NCBI RefSeq assembly: GCF_000968535.2
Contig: NC_016112.1
Coordinates: 372,001-436,000, forward strand
Length of the DNA stretch: 64,000 nt
Direction: 5' to 3'
Origin: Methylotuvimicrobium alcaliphilum 20Z
GTDB taxonomy: Bacteria > Pseudomonadota > Gammaproteobacteria > Methylococcales > Methylomonadaceae
Within the stretch, counting starts at the first letter, position 1. Every line of letters begins with the position of its first letter. A program made the position numbers and the translations under genes. Below, piece by piece: positions 8,106-16,949 of this stretch. Below the pieces are notes generated by a model. That model had not been told where the DNA came from. It worked only from the letters and a program-made list of their open reading frames with translations, and made no database searches.

Positions 8106-8812
8106 TCGAATCCTCGTCCTTCGCCGACTTCCTCATGGGTCACGCCGTCGCGGATATGGTAGATGCGTTTGAAGGTGGGAATAATTTTTTCGTCGTGGGT
8201 CACAACGATGATGGCGGTCTCGAACTGGCGTGCCATGTCGTTGAGTATACGGATAACGGCCATGGCCCGTTCACTGTCGAGCGGCGCGGTGGGTTCGTCT
8301 GCAAGAATCACAGGCGGGCGATTGACCAGCCCGCGGGCGATGGCCACGCGCTGCTGTTCGCCGCCGGAAAGCTGCGACGGCATGGCACGGGCGCGGTGTT
8401 GTATATCCAGCGCGGTGAGAAGCTGCAGCGCTTTCGCACGCGCTTTACTATTGGGAATGCCTGCCAACATCGGCAGCAGTGCAACGTTGTCGGTCACATC
8501 GAGAAACGGAATCAGGTAGGGCGCCTGGAATACAAAGCCGATCTTGTCGCGCCGTAAGGCTTGCAAGTCACGTACTTTCCAGTCGTTGTCAAAGATCACC
8601 TCATCACCGAGAACCATGCGGCCGGCAGTCGGATCGATCACCGCCCCCAGACACTTTAGCAGGGTGCTCTTGCCGGAACCGGACGGCCCGATAAGCCCTA
8701 CCACCTCACCCGGAGCAACCTGCATGTCCACGCCCCTCAAGGCATGGACAGCGGTATCGCCCTCGCCGTAGCGTTTCTTTAAGCCTTCAATGTGAATGCC
8801 TTTGCCGCTCAC
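8102..8812 (-). CDS. ABC transporter ATP-binding protein (MacB/LolD/DevA type)
   Basis: 236 residues with all nucleotide-binding motifs: Walker A GPSGSGKST (42-50), Q-loop FVFQAPYLIPF (94-104), signature LSGGEQQR (148-155), Walker B VILADEPT (168-175) and the switch His in VVTHDEKI. The D-loop reads APLDS. This class pairs with four-segment FtsX-like permeases and a periplasmic adaptor and drives export from the periplasmic side by a mechanotransmission cycle. It lies 1 bp from the permease gene and overlaps the cytochrome c' gene. Confidence 0.93.
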   Translation of the reverse strand: MSGKGIHIEGLKKRYGEGDTAVHALRGVDMQVAPGEVVGLIGPSGSGKSTLLKCLGAVIDPTAGRMVLGDEVIFDNDWKVRDLQALRRDKIGFVFQAPYLIPFLDVTDNVALLPMLAGIPNSKARAKALQLLTALDIQHRARAMPSQLSGGEQQRVAIARGLVNRPPVILADEPTAPLDSERAMAVIRILNDMARQFETAIIVVTHDEKIIPTFKRIYHIRDGVTHEEVGEGRGFE

Positions 8813-8813
8813 C

Positions 8814-10016
8814 TTAGCCTCCTATGGCTTCGGCCGGATCGACCTTGAGCGCCATACGGATAGCGACAAGGCTAGCCAGTGCGCAGATTGCCAGCACAGC
8901 GAAAAAACCTGCGACGGAGTCTAGCGGCATTAATAATACGTACTTAGGAAAGATCGGCACCCAGAAGGTAGCGGTGATTTTTCCCACCACAAAACCTATA
9001 GTGCCAAGCGCAAGCGACTGCTGCATGATCATGCCGGCAATGGTGCGGTTCTTCGTGCCGATCAGTTTAAGTACCGCGATTTCCCGGATTTTTCCCAAGG
9101 TCAAGGTATAGATTATGAAGGCGACAATGGCCGCGCTGACGATGCTCAGAATCACCAAAAACAAGGCGATTTGCCTGGCTGATTTATCGATTACCTTGTC
9201 CATCAAAATCGATTCCATCTGGGTACGGGTATAAACTTGCAGGCGCATCCAGCGACGTATCGGCTCGGCTGCATCCTCAGGTAGCGTGCCGGGTTTGAGC
9301 TTTACAAGTATCGCGTTAACGTAGGTGTTGGAACTTTGCGATGCGTTCACCACAGCGAGCAGATCGGGAATGCCTGGGCGATTGAAGGCCGGGTTCTCGG
9401 CATTGCGGCGGCGCTGCTGAACCAGAGCATCGTTGTCTTTCAGAAATTGCGCTTCTTGTGCGTCTTTGAGCGGAATGAAAACCATCGGGTCACCGTTATA
9501 AGATACCGTGCGCTTAGACAATCCGACGACAGTGTAAAAATTGCGGCGGATTCGGATGCGCTCGCCGAGCTGAAATCCGCTGGAAATATCGGCAATGGCT
9601 TCATAGTGACTACGCGTGATATGTCGCCCGGCGACGAGATAACGGGGCTGTCCCGGAGTGCCCGGCTTGCCGGCCGTGACGCCAACCACCATGGAGCTAA
9701 CATCCTGCTCGCCGTGACCTACCTGCATAATCAGATAGGTGACATTGGCTGCGTATTCCACGCCCGGCATATTCAGCAGACTGCGATAAAGATCGTCGTA
9801 CAGACTGGATGACTCGGCATAAGGCCCCTGTGTGCCCTGCTGCACTACCCACAGATCCGCGCCTGTGTTGTCCAGCATCACCTGTGCGTCGTCGACCATG
9901 CCCCGATAAATGCCGGCCATGCTCAGCGTCACGCCGATCAACAATCCCAGACCGACGCCGGTGAACACGAACTTACCCCAAGAATGGAGAATATCGCGGC
10001 CCGCCAAGCTGATCAT
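8814..10016 (-). CDS. ABC transporter permease, FtsX/DevC-like
   Basis: 400 residues: an N-terminal membrane helix (about 14-34, FVFTGVGLGLLIGVTLSMAG), a large periplasmic domain (about 40-270), then three more membrane helices in the last 130 residues, ending KVDPAEAIGG. This is the four-helix layout of MacB/FtsX-type permeases; separate ATPase and permease genes and the adaptor next door resemble DevBCA exporters. It overlaps the adaptor gene by 4 bp. The substrate cannot be read from sequence; lipids, peptides and drugs are known for the class. Confidence 0.9.
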   Translation of the reverse strand: MISLAGRDILHSWGKFVFTGVGLGLLIGVTLSMAGIYRGMVDDAQVMLDNTGADLWVVQQGTQGPYAESSSLYDDLYRSLLNMPGVEYAANVTYLIMQVGHGEQDVSSMVVGVTAGKPGTPGQPRYLVAGRHITRSHYEAIADISSGFQLGERIRIRRNFYTVVGLSKRTVSYNGDPMVFIPLKDAQEAQFLKDNDALVQQRRRNAENPAFNRPGIPDLLAVVNASQSSNTYVNAILVKLKPGTLPEDAAEPIRRWMRLQVYTRTQMESILMDKVIDKSARQIALFLVILSIVSAAIVAFIIYTLTLGKIREIAVLKLIGTKNRTIAGMIMQQSLALGTIGFVVGKITATFWVPIFPKYVLLMPLDSVAGFFAVLAICALASLVAIRMALKVDPAEAIGG

Positions 10017-11164
10017 CGTACAGCACCGGGAATGTGTTCAACCACATGAATTCGGCTGCGTGCGGTCAGCGCCTTTTCGCTGTAAACCACTACCCGGTCG
10101 CCGTTCTTGAGTCCATCGCGTATTTGCACTTGGCCATCGAGATCAGCAACGCCTAATTTAACAGGGGTAAAGTGCAGGTCGCCGTCCATAGCTTGCCAGA
10201 ATCCCACTTGGCCATTCTCGCGATGGATGGCGGCATTGGGAATCACTGGGGCGGCAGGTAGCGCCGGCAAGTCGACCGTGACTTCGGCCAGTTCACCCAG
10301 CGGCGGCAATGGATCGGGGGGCAGATCGAAACTCACCTTGGCAAGCATTTCCTCGGTCACGGCGTCAGCTTTGGGTTCCACCCGCAGTAAGCGGCCGGCC
10401 AACACATGGCCACTGCGCGAACGCAACACAATGCGGGCCGGCAGTCCAGCGGCAAGCCCTGCTGCACTGATCTGGTCGAAGCGTACGTTCAACCATAAAC
10501 TTTCGGGATCGATCACTTCCACCACAGCTTGACCAGCAACGACAGTTGTGCCGGGATCGGCATCGCGGGAGCTGACCAAGCCGTCAGCCGGCGCGATCAA
10601 ACGCAGGTTATCCCCCTGCGTAATCAGTGCTTCCCGGTCAGACCGGGCACGGGCGACGTCTTCACGGGCGACTGTAAGTACGGCATCCGCAATCTGCAAT
10701 TCCTGTCGCTTGGTGGCGACTATTTCTTCGCTGGTCGAGCGTACCGCAAACAATTGTTCATATCGATGCAACTGGGCCTTCGCATACGTTTGCCGTGCCT
10801 TCGCTTCGCGCAATGCCGCTTCGGCACGCTTGAAGGTCGATTCCTGCGAGCGGACGCGATCATCGAGGTCGACCGGGTCCATCTCGCCTAACACTTGACC
10901 GCCCTTCACCCGATCCCCCACATGCACCTCCAGGCGTTGTACGCGACCGGCAACCGTGGGACCAATTTTGTAGGTGTAGCGCGCCTCCACCGTGCCGATA
11001 CCGAATAGCGCCGGGGCAATTGACTTGGCCTCCACCTCCGCGACCGTCACGGTTACCGGTGCCAGCGGACCGGATCGCAAGGCGACGTAGACGAAAAGCA
11101 CAAGCAACGGCACAATAACTGCCAGAAGCGCCAAGGTTCGTTTTTGTAGAGGCATGCGATTCAT
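10013..11164 (-). CDS. Periplasmic adaptor (HlyD/DevB-type membrane fusion protein)
   Basis: 383 residues with an N-terminal membrane anchor (about 9-28, LALLAVIVPLLVLFVYVALR). Next come a split lipoyl domain (AGRVQRLEVHVGDRVKGGQVLGEMD and later IAPADGLVSSRDADPGTTV) around an alpha-helical hairpin (about 105-180), then a beta-barrel domain. It should bridge the inner membrane permease and the TolC-like channel. It overlaps both the permease gene and the upstream tetR gene by 4 bp, which indicates translational coupling. Confidence 0.92.
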   Translation of the reverse strand: MNRMPLQKRTLALLAVIVPLLVLFVYVALRSGPLAPVTVTVAEVEAKSIAPALFGIGTVEARYTYKIGPTVAGRVQRLEVHVGDRVKGGQVLGEMDPVDLDDRVRSQESTFKRAEAALREAKARQTYAKAQLHRYEQLFAVRSTSEEIVATKRQELQIADAVLTVAREDVARARSDREALITQGDNLRLIAPADGLVSSRDADPGTTVVAGQAVVEVIDPESLWLNVRFDQISAAGLAAGLPARIVLRSRSGHVLAGRLLRVEPKADAVTEEMLAKVSFDLPPDPLPPLGELAEVTVDLPALPAAPVIPNAAIHRENGQVGFWQAMDGDLHFTPVKLGVADLDGQVQIRDGLKNGDRVVVYSEKALTARSRIHVVEHIPGAVR

Positions 11165-11769
11165 TGCGCACTCCGGATGCCACGCTGATAAATTGCAAAG
11201 ACGCGTGGCGCATCGTGGCGGATACGCTCCACATTGCCGGCCAGCAGCGATTGCATGACCAGGCCTTGGATCGTGCCGATAAACAGGTTAGCCGCGGCTT
11301 CGGTATCGAGTTCGATGGACAGCTCGCCGCACTCCTTGCCCGCCTCGATCAGTCGGTGCAGTCGTTCTCCATAACGCAGGATCAGAGTTTGCACTATGCG
11401 CTTGGGCGCTGTCTGCTTGGTACGTTGCAATTCTCCAAACATCATTCGGGGAACTCCTGGATGCTCGGCCACGAACTCGACGTGGCTCATGAATATCGCC
11501 TGCATCGCGGCTAGAGGCGATTCAATACCTTGCGCGGCACCATCAATCCGGGCCATGAGGCGCTCCGCCACCCACTCCATGACGGCCTGCCAAATGGCAT
11601 CCTTGGTCGGAAAATGACGAAACAACGCACCCTGGGTCAGGTTCATATGTTTGGCGATAGCCGCAGTTGTGATTTCGCTGGGGTTTTGCAAACCCGCCAA
11701 CTCAACCACAGCCTCGACTGTTACGGCCCGACGTTCATCCGCAGGAAGATGTTTTACATGGCTATTCAC
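11161..11769 (-). CDS. TetR/AcrR-family repressor of the efflux operon
   Basis: I prefer the GTG start at 11769, preceded by GAGAG at good spacing; a TTG at 11781 is in frame but would overlap the operator flank. About 202 residues. The N-terminal helix-turn-helix is ITTAAIAKHMNLTQGALFRHFPTKDAIWQAV; the C-terminal half is a variable ligand domain. It is the first gene of the efflux operon and overlaps the adaptor gene by 4 bp. A palindrome just upstream (11783-11806) is the probable operator, so it likely represses itself and the exporter. Confidence 0.85.
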   Translation of the reverse strand: MNSHVKHLPADERRAVTVEAVVELAGLQNPSEITTAAIAKHMNLTQGALFRHFPTKDAIWQAVMEWVAERLMARIDGAAQGIESPLAAMQAIFMSHVEFVAEHPGVPRMMFGELQRTKQTAPKRIVQTLILRYGERLHRLIEAGKECGELSIELDTEAAANLFIGTIQGLVMQSLLAGNVERIRHDAPRVFAIYQRGIRSAQ

Positions 11770-11782
11770 GATTGCTCTCAAA

Positions 11783-11806
11783 AAGATAGTAACTAATTAC
11801 TATCTT
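11783..11806. promoter_or_regulatory. Operator of the efflux operon TetR
   Basis: Perfect 10-bp inverted repeat AAGATAGTAA / TTACTATCTT with a 4-bp spacer (CTAA). It lies 14 bp upstream of the GTG start and would overlap the promoter. Confidence 0.7.
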
Positions 11807-12549
11807 AGTGTAATAAACAAATTATGCAAGCGGTAAATTATTCAGCGGGAGGTTACGATGGCTCAATTGTTGACCTAAGCGTACGCATTTTTCTAAAGAC
11901 TATGTGCGCTTCAGCGATGCCGATTACCCCTTTTCGGCATAACACATCAATATATGTTTGGATGGACTAGGTGCTAACACATGGTCTTATTCACTTAGTG
12001 AATTAATTGCTTCTACAATGCTTAAACTCTCCTACCATAAAAGCTTAGCGTACTATTTTTTCCGAATTCTGTGGCTGCTCCTTATTAGTTGTTCGGCAGG
12101 TCTCGAAGTTTGGCGGTCGCTCAGATGGCGGCTTTATGGAAGTGCCGTACGACAGCAATTCGACGTTGAGTAATATCACCAATGACTGCTTTCTGGTCAT
12201 CAAGTTCGCAGAATCTGGATTTGGCTAACTGGCAGCTACGGAGAAACGCGACCGGCAAGAATGGGTCGGTCCGAGCCCTCTATTCATTAACAATCGATGT
12301 TTCCACATGAGAGCCGGCGTCACTGGTTTTGATGCGCTGGTGCATATAGGCCTTCAATTCATTAACGTCAGTAATATTACAAAACCTTTTCGATTAATGT
12401 TCACAAGAATGAAAAGTTGCGGGAATTAGTGGTTTCGATATAACCCGGAAGGCTTGATTCCGGCAATTCGCTTGCTAAACTCAAAAGGTCAACCTACCTC
12501 GACATCGATCTTCAAACCGGCCGCTCTGTAATCTGGGCGGAAATTACGA
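11807..12549. other. Long non-coding interval without recognisable gene
   Basis: Neither strand holds a frame with a plausible protein; the longest frame (about 71 codons near 11958) has no ribosome binding site or family resemblance. It may be decayed sequence left after rearrangement. A small transposon-like element follows at 12562. Confidence 0.4.
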
Positions 12550-12561
12550 TCTGCTACCGGT

Positions 12562-12695
12562 CACTGCCATTAAGTTAAGCCGTTCGTGGTGAGCCTGTCG
12601 AACCATGGACGGCTTAACTTATCGACCCAGGATTTTTCCATTCACCCTTCGACAGGCTCAGGGCGAACGGAAAAGTCCTTAACTTAATGGCAGTG
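12562..12695. mobile_element. 134-bp MITE with 18-bp perfect terminal inverted repeats and 12-bp target duplication
   Basis: Ends are CACTGCCATTAAGTTAAG (12562-12579) and its exact complement (12678-12695). The flanks are an exact direct repeat TCTGCTACCGGT at 12550-12561 and 12696-12707, the target duplication. The interior has facing copies of a TTCGACAGGCTCA-type palindrome and no coding capacity. A target duplication of 11-13 bp is known for the IS4 family, so this is probably a non-autonomous IS4-family derivative. Confidence 0.8.
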
Positions 12696-12797
12696 TCTGC
12701 TACCGGTGCAGAATCATAAGTATCGGTTTTAAAATTGAAACCGGTTGTCCCAATTGATCTTTTTTCCTAGACACAACTCTTTTTTCGGAAATTTGCC

Positions 12798-13331
12798 ATG
12801 CGAACAGTAAAAAAACAATTAAAACCCCGACGCTTAGTGTTGCTAATCGGATGCCTTATTACCGCGATGCCGGTAATTGCGGCGACAGATTTTGAAGCTC
12901 GAGAAAATCTTGCAAAAGCCCGAGTAAAACATTTGCAAAAGGATAACGATCATGCGCTCCATGAAAATCATGTCGATGAAAGTCAAATTTTTCGCGGAGT
13001 ATTTTACGGTTATCTCCCGTGCAATGATTGCAATGGCATCAAGGTCACGTTGTCTTTAAAACAAAAAAATAATTATTTGATGGTAACTCAACCGGCAAGG
13101 GAGTCCTCAAGGGAGTATTATGAAAAAGGGAAATATAGCTGGAATAAGGATAGTCAAACCGTTGTATTAACGCCACGTAAAGGTGGGGGAAACATACGGC
13201 GGTATTTTATAGAGAATGATGGAACGTTGGTTCAATTAGATGACGATGGCACAAGGTTGGACAATAAGTCGGATCGTTATGTTTTGCGAAGAAGTGATAA
13301 GGTAAAGTCTCGAGAAGTGCATATACATTAA
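12798..13331 (+). CDS. NlpE N-terminal-like envelope protein
   Basis: 177 residues with an N-terminal export signal (about 12-29). The segment IFRGVFYGYLPCNDCNGIKVTLSL carries the CXXC motif (CNDC, 75-78) and the GxYxGxLPCADCxG pattern of the NlpE N-terminal domain. NlpE is an outer-membrane lipoprotein that signals surface contact and copper stress through Cpx in enterobacteria. Here Cys19 follows LLIG, a possible lipobox, but the hydrophobic region is short, so it may instead be cleaved at AA29. Domain C-terminal to the CXXC is a small barrel. No cpxAR genes are nearby. Confidence 0.75.
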   Translation: MRTVKKQLKPRRLVLLIGCLITAMPVIAATDFEARENLAKARVKHLQKDNDHALHENHVDESQIFRGVFYGYLPCNDCNGIKVTLSLKQKNNYLMVTQPARESSREYYEKGKYSWNKDSQTVVLTPRKGGGNIRRYFIENDGTLVQLDDDGTRLDNKSDRYVLRRSDKVKSREVHIH

Positions 13332-13339
13332 CTTAGATT

Positions 13340-13472
13340 CGGCAGTTTAACCATGAAGCTCATGAAGTTTTTCAACGGCTTGCTCTAAAATTTTGAATAA
13401 CCTTCTAGGGGAGCAAAAAGGGTGTGCATAGGCTAATAAGCTATTGAATTAAATTCTTATTCTTCATGGTGA
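13340..13472. repeat. Family D repeat, copy D1
   Basis: Begins just after the NlpE-like stop with AACCATGAAGCTCATGAAG and ends with TTATTCTTCATGGTGA, so the ends are inverted (AACCATGAAG / CTTCATGG). It shares its start and its end (CTATTGAATTAAATTCTTATT) with copies at 23522 and 34185; the middle is divergent. Confidence 0.6.
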
Positions 13473-13553
13473 AATGATTTTTATAGGAATAAGGAACGTG
13501 CAAAACACTTTTTTACTACTCAAAATTGGGGCGAAATAATTGGAGAGCGCGTT

Positions 13554-14240
13554 TTGAAAGAAAACATTCAGCAGATGCTCGATGATATCGAAGCCGAAGT
13601 ACGCTTGACGCGGCATTATATCGGTAAGAATGCCTTGGAAGAGCGGGTTATCGATGCGATGCGTGAAGTCCCGAGGCATTTGTTCGTGCCCGAGGAGTCT
13701 CGGCATTACGCCTATGCCAACGGTCCGGTATCGATCGGTTTAGGACAGACGATATCGCAGCCTTACATTGTCGCGCTGATGACCGATTTATTGGCTCCCA
13801 AGCCGAGCGACACGATATTGGAAATCGGTACCGGCTCCGGCTACCAAGCGGCTATCTTATCTCGGCTGGTCAAACAGGTATATACGGTTGAAATCGTCGA
13901 AACCTTGGCCGATAAAGCGAGGGAAAGACTAGCGGTATACGGTTATCATAATATCGAAGTCCGTAGCGGCGACGGATATATGGGATGGCCCGAACACGGC
14001 CCCTATGAAGGCATCGTTGTTACCGCAGCCGCGCCGCATGTCCCTCAGCCTTTGATCGATCAATTACGGAATGGCGCGCGCTTGGTGATTCCAGTCGGTC
14101 TTCCCTTTAGCTATCAGGAATTGCTGGTCATAGAAAAAGACTCGCAAGGCCAAATCGATTCGCGTACGGTATTGGGCGTCAGTTTTGTGCCCTTTACAGG
14201 TAAACATATGGAATCGGCCCATCATCAATGGAGTCCGTAA
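13554..14240 (+). CDS. pcm: Protein-L-isoaspartate O-methyltransferase
   Basis: 228 residues starting at a TTG codon preceded by GGAG about 9 bp upstream. The SAM-binding motif LEIGTGSGYQ is at 89-98, with PVSIGLGQTISQPYIVALM upstream (about 58-76) and VVTAAAPHVPQPLIDQL further on, all characteristic of PIMT. It methylates L-isoaspartyl residues in aged proteins to start their repair. It is 3 bp from the nicotinamidase gene and probably cotranscribed with the NAD salvage pair. Confidence 0.93.
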   Translation: MKENIQQMLDDIEAEVRLTRHYIGKNALEERVIDAMREVPRHLFVPEESRHYAYANGPVSIGLGQTISQPYIVALMTDLLAPKPSDTILEIGTGSGYQAAILSRLVKQVYTVEIVETLADKARERLAVYGYHNIEVRSGDGYMGWPEHGPYEGIVVTAAAPHVPQPLIDQLRNGARLVIPVGLPFSYQELLVIEKDSQGQIDSRTVLGVSFVPFTGKHMESAHHQWSP

Positions 14241-14243
14241 GCG

Positions 14244-14843
14244 ATGCATCAAGCCGATTCTTCTCCAATACGACTCAAGCAAGGCGATGCGTTGATTGTG
14301 GTCGATGTTCAGAAAGATTTCTTGCCGGGCGGGGCGTTGGCGGTCGCTGGCGGTGATAAAATCATTCCGGTCGTCAATGCCTATATCGAGCGATTCATAC
14401 GCAGTCACTTGCCGGTTTTCGCGACACGCGACTGGCATCCTAGCCATCATTGTTCATTCGCCGCGCAAAGCGGTCCTTGGCCGGTCCATTGCGTCGCCGG
14501 TTCGAAAGGCGCAGAGTTTGCCCCCAGCTTGTTACTCCCGGATACTGTCGTCCTTGTCTCCACAGGAGATACGGCTGAGGCGGAAGGCTACTCGGCATTT
14601 GAAAATCCGAAACTCGAAAGTCGATTAAATAACGCTTCGATACAGCGGTTGTTTGTGTGCGGTATCGCAACCGATTATTGCGTGTTGCAGACGGTTCGCG
14701 ATGCGCTTAGACTCGATTACCAGGTGTTTTTATTACACGATGCGCTGGCGGCAGTAAATATCCATCCTCAGGACGGGCTTGAAGCCGAACGAATAATGGC
14801 GGACGAAGGCGCCCGTCTTATTACATTGGACGACTTGTCATGA
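14244..14843 (+). CDS. pncA: Nicotinamidase (isochorismatase-like hydrolase) with atypical active site
   Basis: 199 residues with the isochorismatase fold. Asp21 lies in LIVVDVQKDF, metal ligands in RDWHPSHH (Asp63, His65) and WPVHC (His82), and the nucleophile Cys146 in GIATDYCVLQTVRDA. Nicotinamidases hydrolyse nicotinamide to nicotinate. The stop overlaps the start of the nicotinate phosphoribosyltransferase gene by 4 bp, which strongly supports a pncA role. Oddly, the catalytic Lys normally found nine residues before YSxF is replaced by Thr107 (VSTGDTAEAEGYSAF); see findings. Confidence 0.83.
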   Translation: MHQADSSPIRLKQGDALIVVDVQKDFLPGGALAVAGGDKIIPVVNAYIERFIRSHLPVFATRDWHPSHHCSFAAQSGPWPVHCVAGSKGAEFAPSLLLPDTVVLVSTGDTAEAEGYSAFENPKLESRLNNASIQRLFVCGIATDYCVLQTVRDALRLDYQVFLLHDALAAVNIHPQDGLEAERIMADEGARLITLDDLS

Positions 14844-16177
14844 TTGCTAGCGACGCTTTATTGACAGACCTTTACCAATTGACGATGCTGCAAGGCTATT
14901 ATCGGCACGCGATGACAGAGACCGCGGTGTTCGAGTTTTTTGTACGCAAGCTGCCGAAGAATCGAAGCTTTTTGGTTGCGGCAGGCCTGGAGCAAGTCCT
15001 CGATTTTCTCGAAAATCTGCGTTTTAGCGAAGCCGAAATCGATTGGCTCAGCACAACAGGACATTTCAAATCGGATTTTCTGGATTATCTGGCCGGCTTG
15101 ACGTTTACCGGGGATGTCGACGCGATGCCGGAAGGTACCGTGTTTTTTCCGAATGAACCGATTCTGAGAATTATTGCGCCGTTTCCCGAAGCACAATTGG
15201 TTGAGAGTCGTGTTATCAACTTGTTGCATTTTCAAACACTGATTGCATCGAAGGCCGCGCGTTCGGTTTTAATAGCGGGAGACAAGCTATTGGTCGATTT
15301 CGGTTTTCGGCGCGCGCATGGCGCCGAGGCCGGCGTTTTGGCGGCAAGAGCGAGTTATTTGGCCGGATTTAGCGGTACGGCAACGGTTTGCGCCGGCCGC
15401 GAATTCGGCATACCCCTTTACGGTACGATGGCGCATTCGTTCGTGCAGGCACACGACGACGAAAGCGAAGCCTTTCTCCGCTTTGCCGAAGCCAATCCTG
15501 ATAATGTCGTATTATTGATCGATACCTACGATACCGAGGCCGGCGCGCAAAAAGTCGTTGCTCTCGCGCCCAAATTACAAGCGGCCGGCATAAGGATCAA
15601 GGGTGTGCGCTTAGATAGCGGCGATCTTGCCGAGCATGCGCATAACGTCAGGAGAATACTCGATGAAGGCGGTTTGCGAAAAGTCACGATTTTTGCAAGC
15701 GGCGGCATCGACGAATACCAACTCGAAGCTTTTCGTTCGCGGCAAGCGCCGATCGACGGATACGGCATCGGCACGTATCTGGATACCTCGGCGGATGCCC
15801 CTTACATGGATTGTGCGTATAAATTGCAGGAATATGCCGGCGTGCCGAGACGCAAACGCTCTGAAGGCAAGGCGACTTGGCCGGGGAGAAAACAAGTGTA
15901 TCGCCGCTTCGATCTTGACGGAATCATGATCGGCGATACAATCGCTGTAGACGATGAAATTTGCGACGGTAAACCGTTATTGCAGCCAGTAATGCAAAAC
16001 GGTCGCCAGATTACCGGAATGCAGCGGCCGCTTGAGCGTATTCGCCTCGAAACGCAAGACCAACTGCATACGCTGCCCGGTAAATTGAAGCTATTGACGC
16101 GCGAAGAAAATTATCCGGTCGTTATTTCAGATGCTCTCAAGCATCTTGCGCAACGTGTCGACGAAGGTTATTCATAA
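14840..16177 (+). CDS. pncB: Nicotinate phosphoribosyltransferase
   Basis: 445 residues; opens LLTDLYQLTMLQGYY, typical of this family, and contains VDFGFRRAHGAEAG and the GTMAHSFVQAHDDE segment that carries the phosphorylated His of NAPRTases, plus IRIKGVRLDSGDL for phosphoribosyl binding. It makes nicotinate mononucleotide from nicotinate and PRPP. Translationally coupled to the nicotinamidase gene (ATGA overlap), so together they convert nicotinamide to NaMN for NAD recycling. Confidence 0.94.
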   Translation: MIASDALLTDLYQLTMLQGYYRHAMTETAVFEFFVRKLPKNRSFLVAAGLEQVLDFLENLRFSEAEIDWLSTTGHFKSDFLDYLAGLTFTGDVDAMPEGTVFFPNEPILRIIAPFPEAQLVESRVINLLHFQTLIASKAARSVLIAGDKLLVDFGFRRAHGAEAGVLAARASYLAGFSGTATVCAGREFGIPLYGTMAHSFVQAHDDESEAFLRFAEANPDNVVLLIDTYDTEAGAQKVVALAPKLQAAGIRIKGVRLDSGDLAEHAHNVRRILDEGGLRKVTIFASGGIDEYQLEAFRSRQAPIDGYGIGTYLDTSADAPYMDCAYKLQEYAGVPRRKRSEGKATWPGRKQVYRRFDLDGIMIGDTIAVDDEICDGKPLLQPVMQNGRQITGMQRPLERIRLETQDQLHTLPGKLKLLTREENYPVVISDALKHLAQRVDEGYS

Positions 16178-16192
16178 AGGTTATTTTTAACA

Positions 16193-16762
16193 ATGAGCTC
16201 GCATGGTCAATCGCCTAATCCGCAAGGCAAAGGATTGCTCCCTGTGCTTGACGCTTTATATAGCGTTACCAGAGGTCTTAATGTCCCGGCCAAGCCTTTA
16301 AACCGGATTGCCGATGAGCTATTTACCTCGTTATTCGTGTTGAGTAGCGCCATTAAATTCAAACCGGTGCTTGGTCAATGTTATTGGCTTTATCGTAAGC
16401 CGGACGGCTACCGCTTATCATTGATCGCGCCGGAGCAATGGCCGGAGGCACAATCAGGGCTCTATGTCGGGCAATGCGAATTACAAAACGACCTGACTTG
16501 GTCGCTGGAGTTATCGGAGGGTTGTCTCGGTAATTCGGTTTTGATGGTCGAAATAGCAAGGCAACGCGAAGATTTCGACCGGCAATTGCAAGTAGTTGAC
16601 TGCATTGAGGATGCCTTGCCCACCTATAGCGAAACCTTGCCGTTTTATGCCCGGGTATTGGCTTCGGGGTTGGCCTGTTCGCTCGGGCAATCGATGTATA
16701 AACGTGGAATCACCGGCTTAAGTTACAATCAAATACAACGGCGCGAGATAGCAAATCTTTAA
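16193..16762 (+). CDS. DUF2452-like protein of unknown function
   Basis: 189 residues beginning MSSHGQSPNPQGKGLLPVLDAL, a motif I associate with DUF2452 proteins. No signal peptide or membrane segment is evident. It follows pncB by 15 bp and is probably the last gene of the pcm-pncA-pncB unit. Function unknown. Confidence 0.6.
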   Translation: MSSHGQSPNPQGKGLLPVLDALYSVTRGLNVPAKPLNRIADELFTSLFVLSSAIKFKPVLGQCYWLYRKPDGYRLSLIAPEQWPEAQSGLYVGQCELQNDLTWSLELSEGCLGNSVLMVEIARQREDFDRQLQVVDCIEDALPTYSETLPFYARVLASGLACSLGQSMYKRGITGLSYNQIQRREIANL

Positions 16763-16859
16763 GTACTAAAAGGCGTTTTGGGCAGGTTAATAATGAATCC
16801 ATTTCAACAGTTTATTAATTGTTTTCGTTGTTTGTAGGATATTGCAAGGCGGAGAGATT

Positions 16860-16889
16860 AAAGCCAAGGCCGCGTTGGCTTTGTTTTTT
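16860..16889 (+). terminator. Rho-independent terminator after the pncAB unit
   Basis: Perfect 8-bp stem AAAGCCAA/TTGGCTTT (16860-16867 and 16875-16882), loop GGCCGCG, then G and six T. It lies about 100 bp after the DUF2452 gene stop. Confidence 0.75.
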
Positions 16890-16949
16890 CGCGGCCTCGG
16901 CAAACAATGGAGTCGAGTTTCATAAGCGATAATGGCCAGGCCGGTTCAA

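Noticed and set aside
11958-12173. 71-codon frame in the long intergenic region
   Set aside because: No ribosome binding site, no recognisable family, and biased composition only in a short hydrophobic run.
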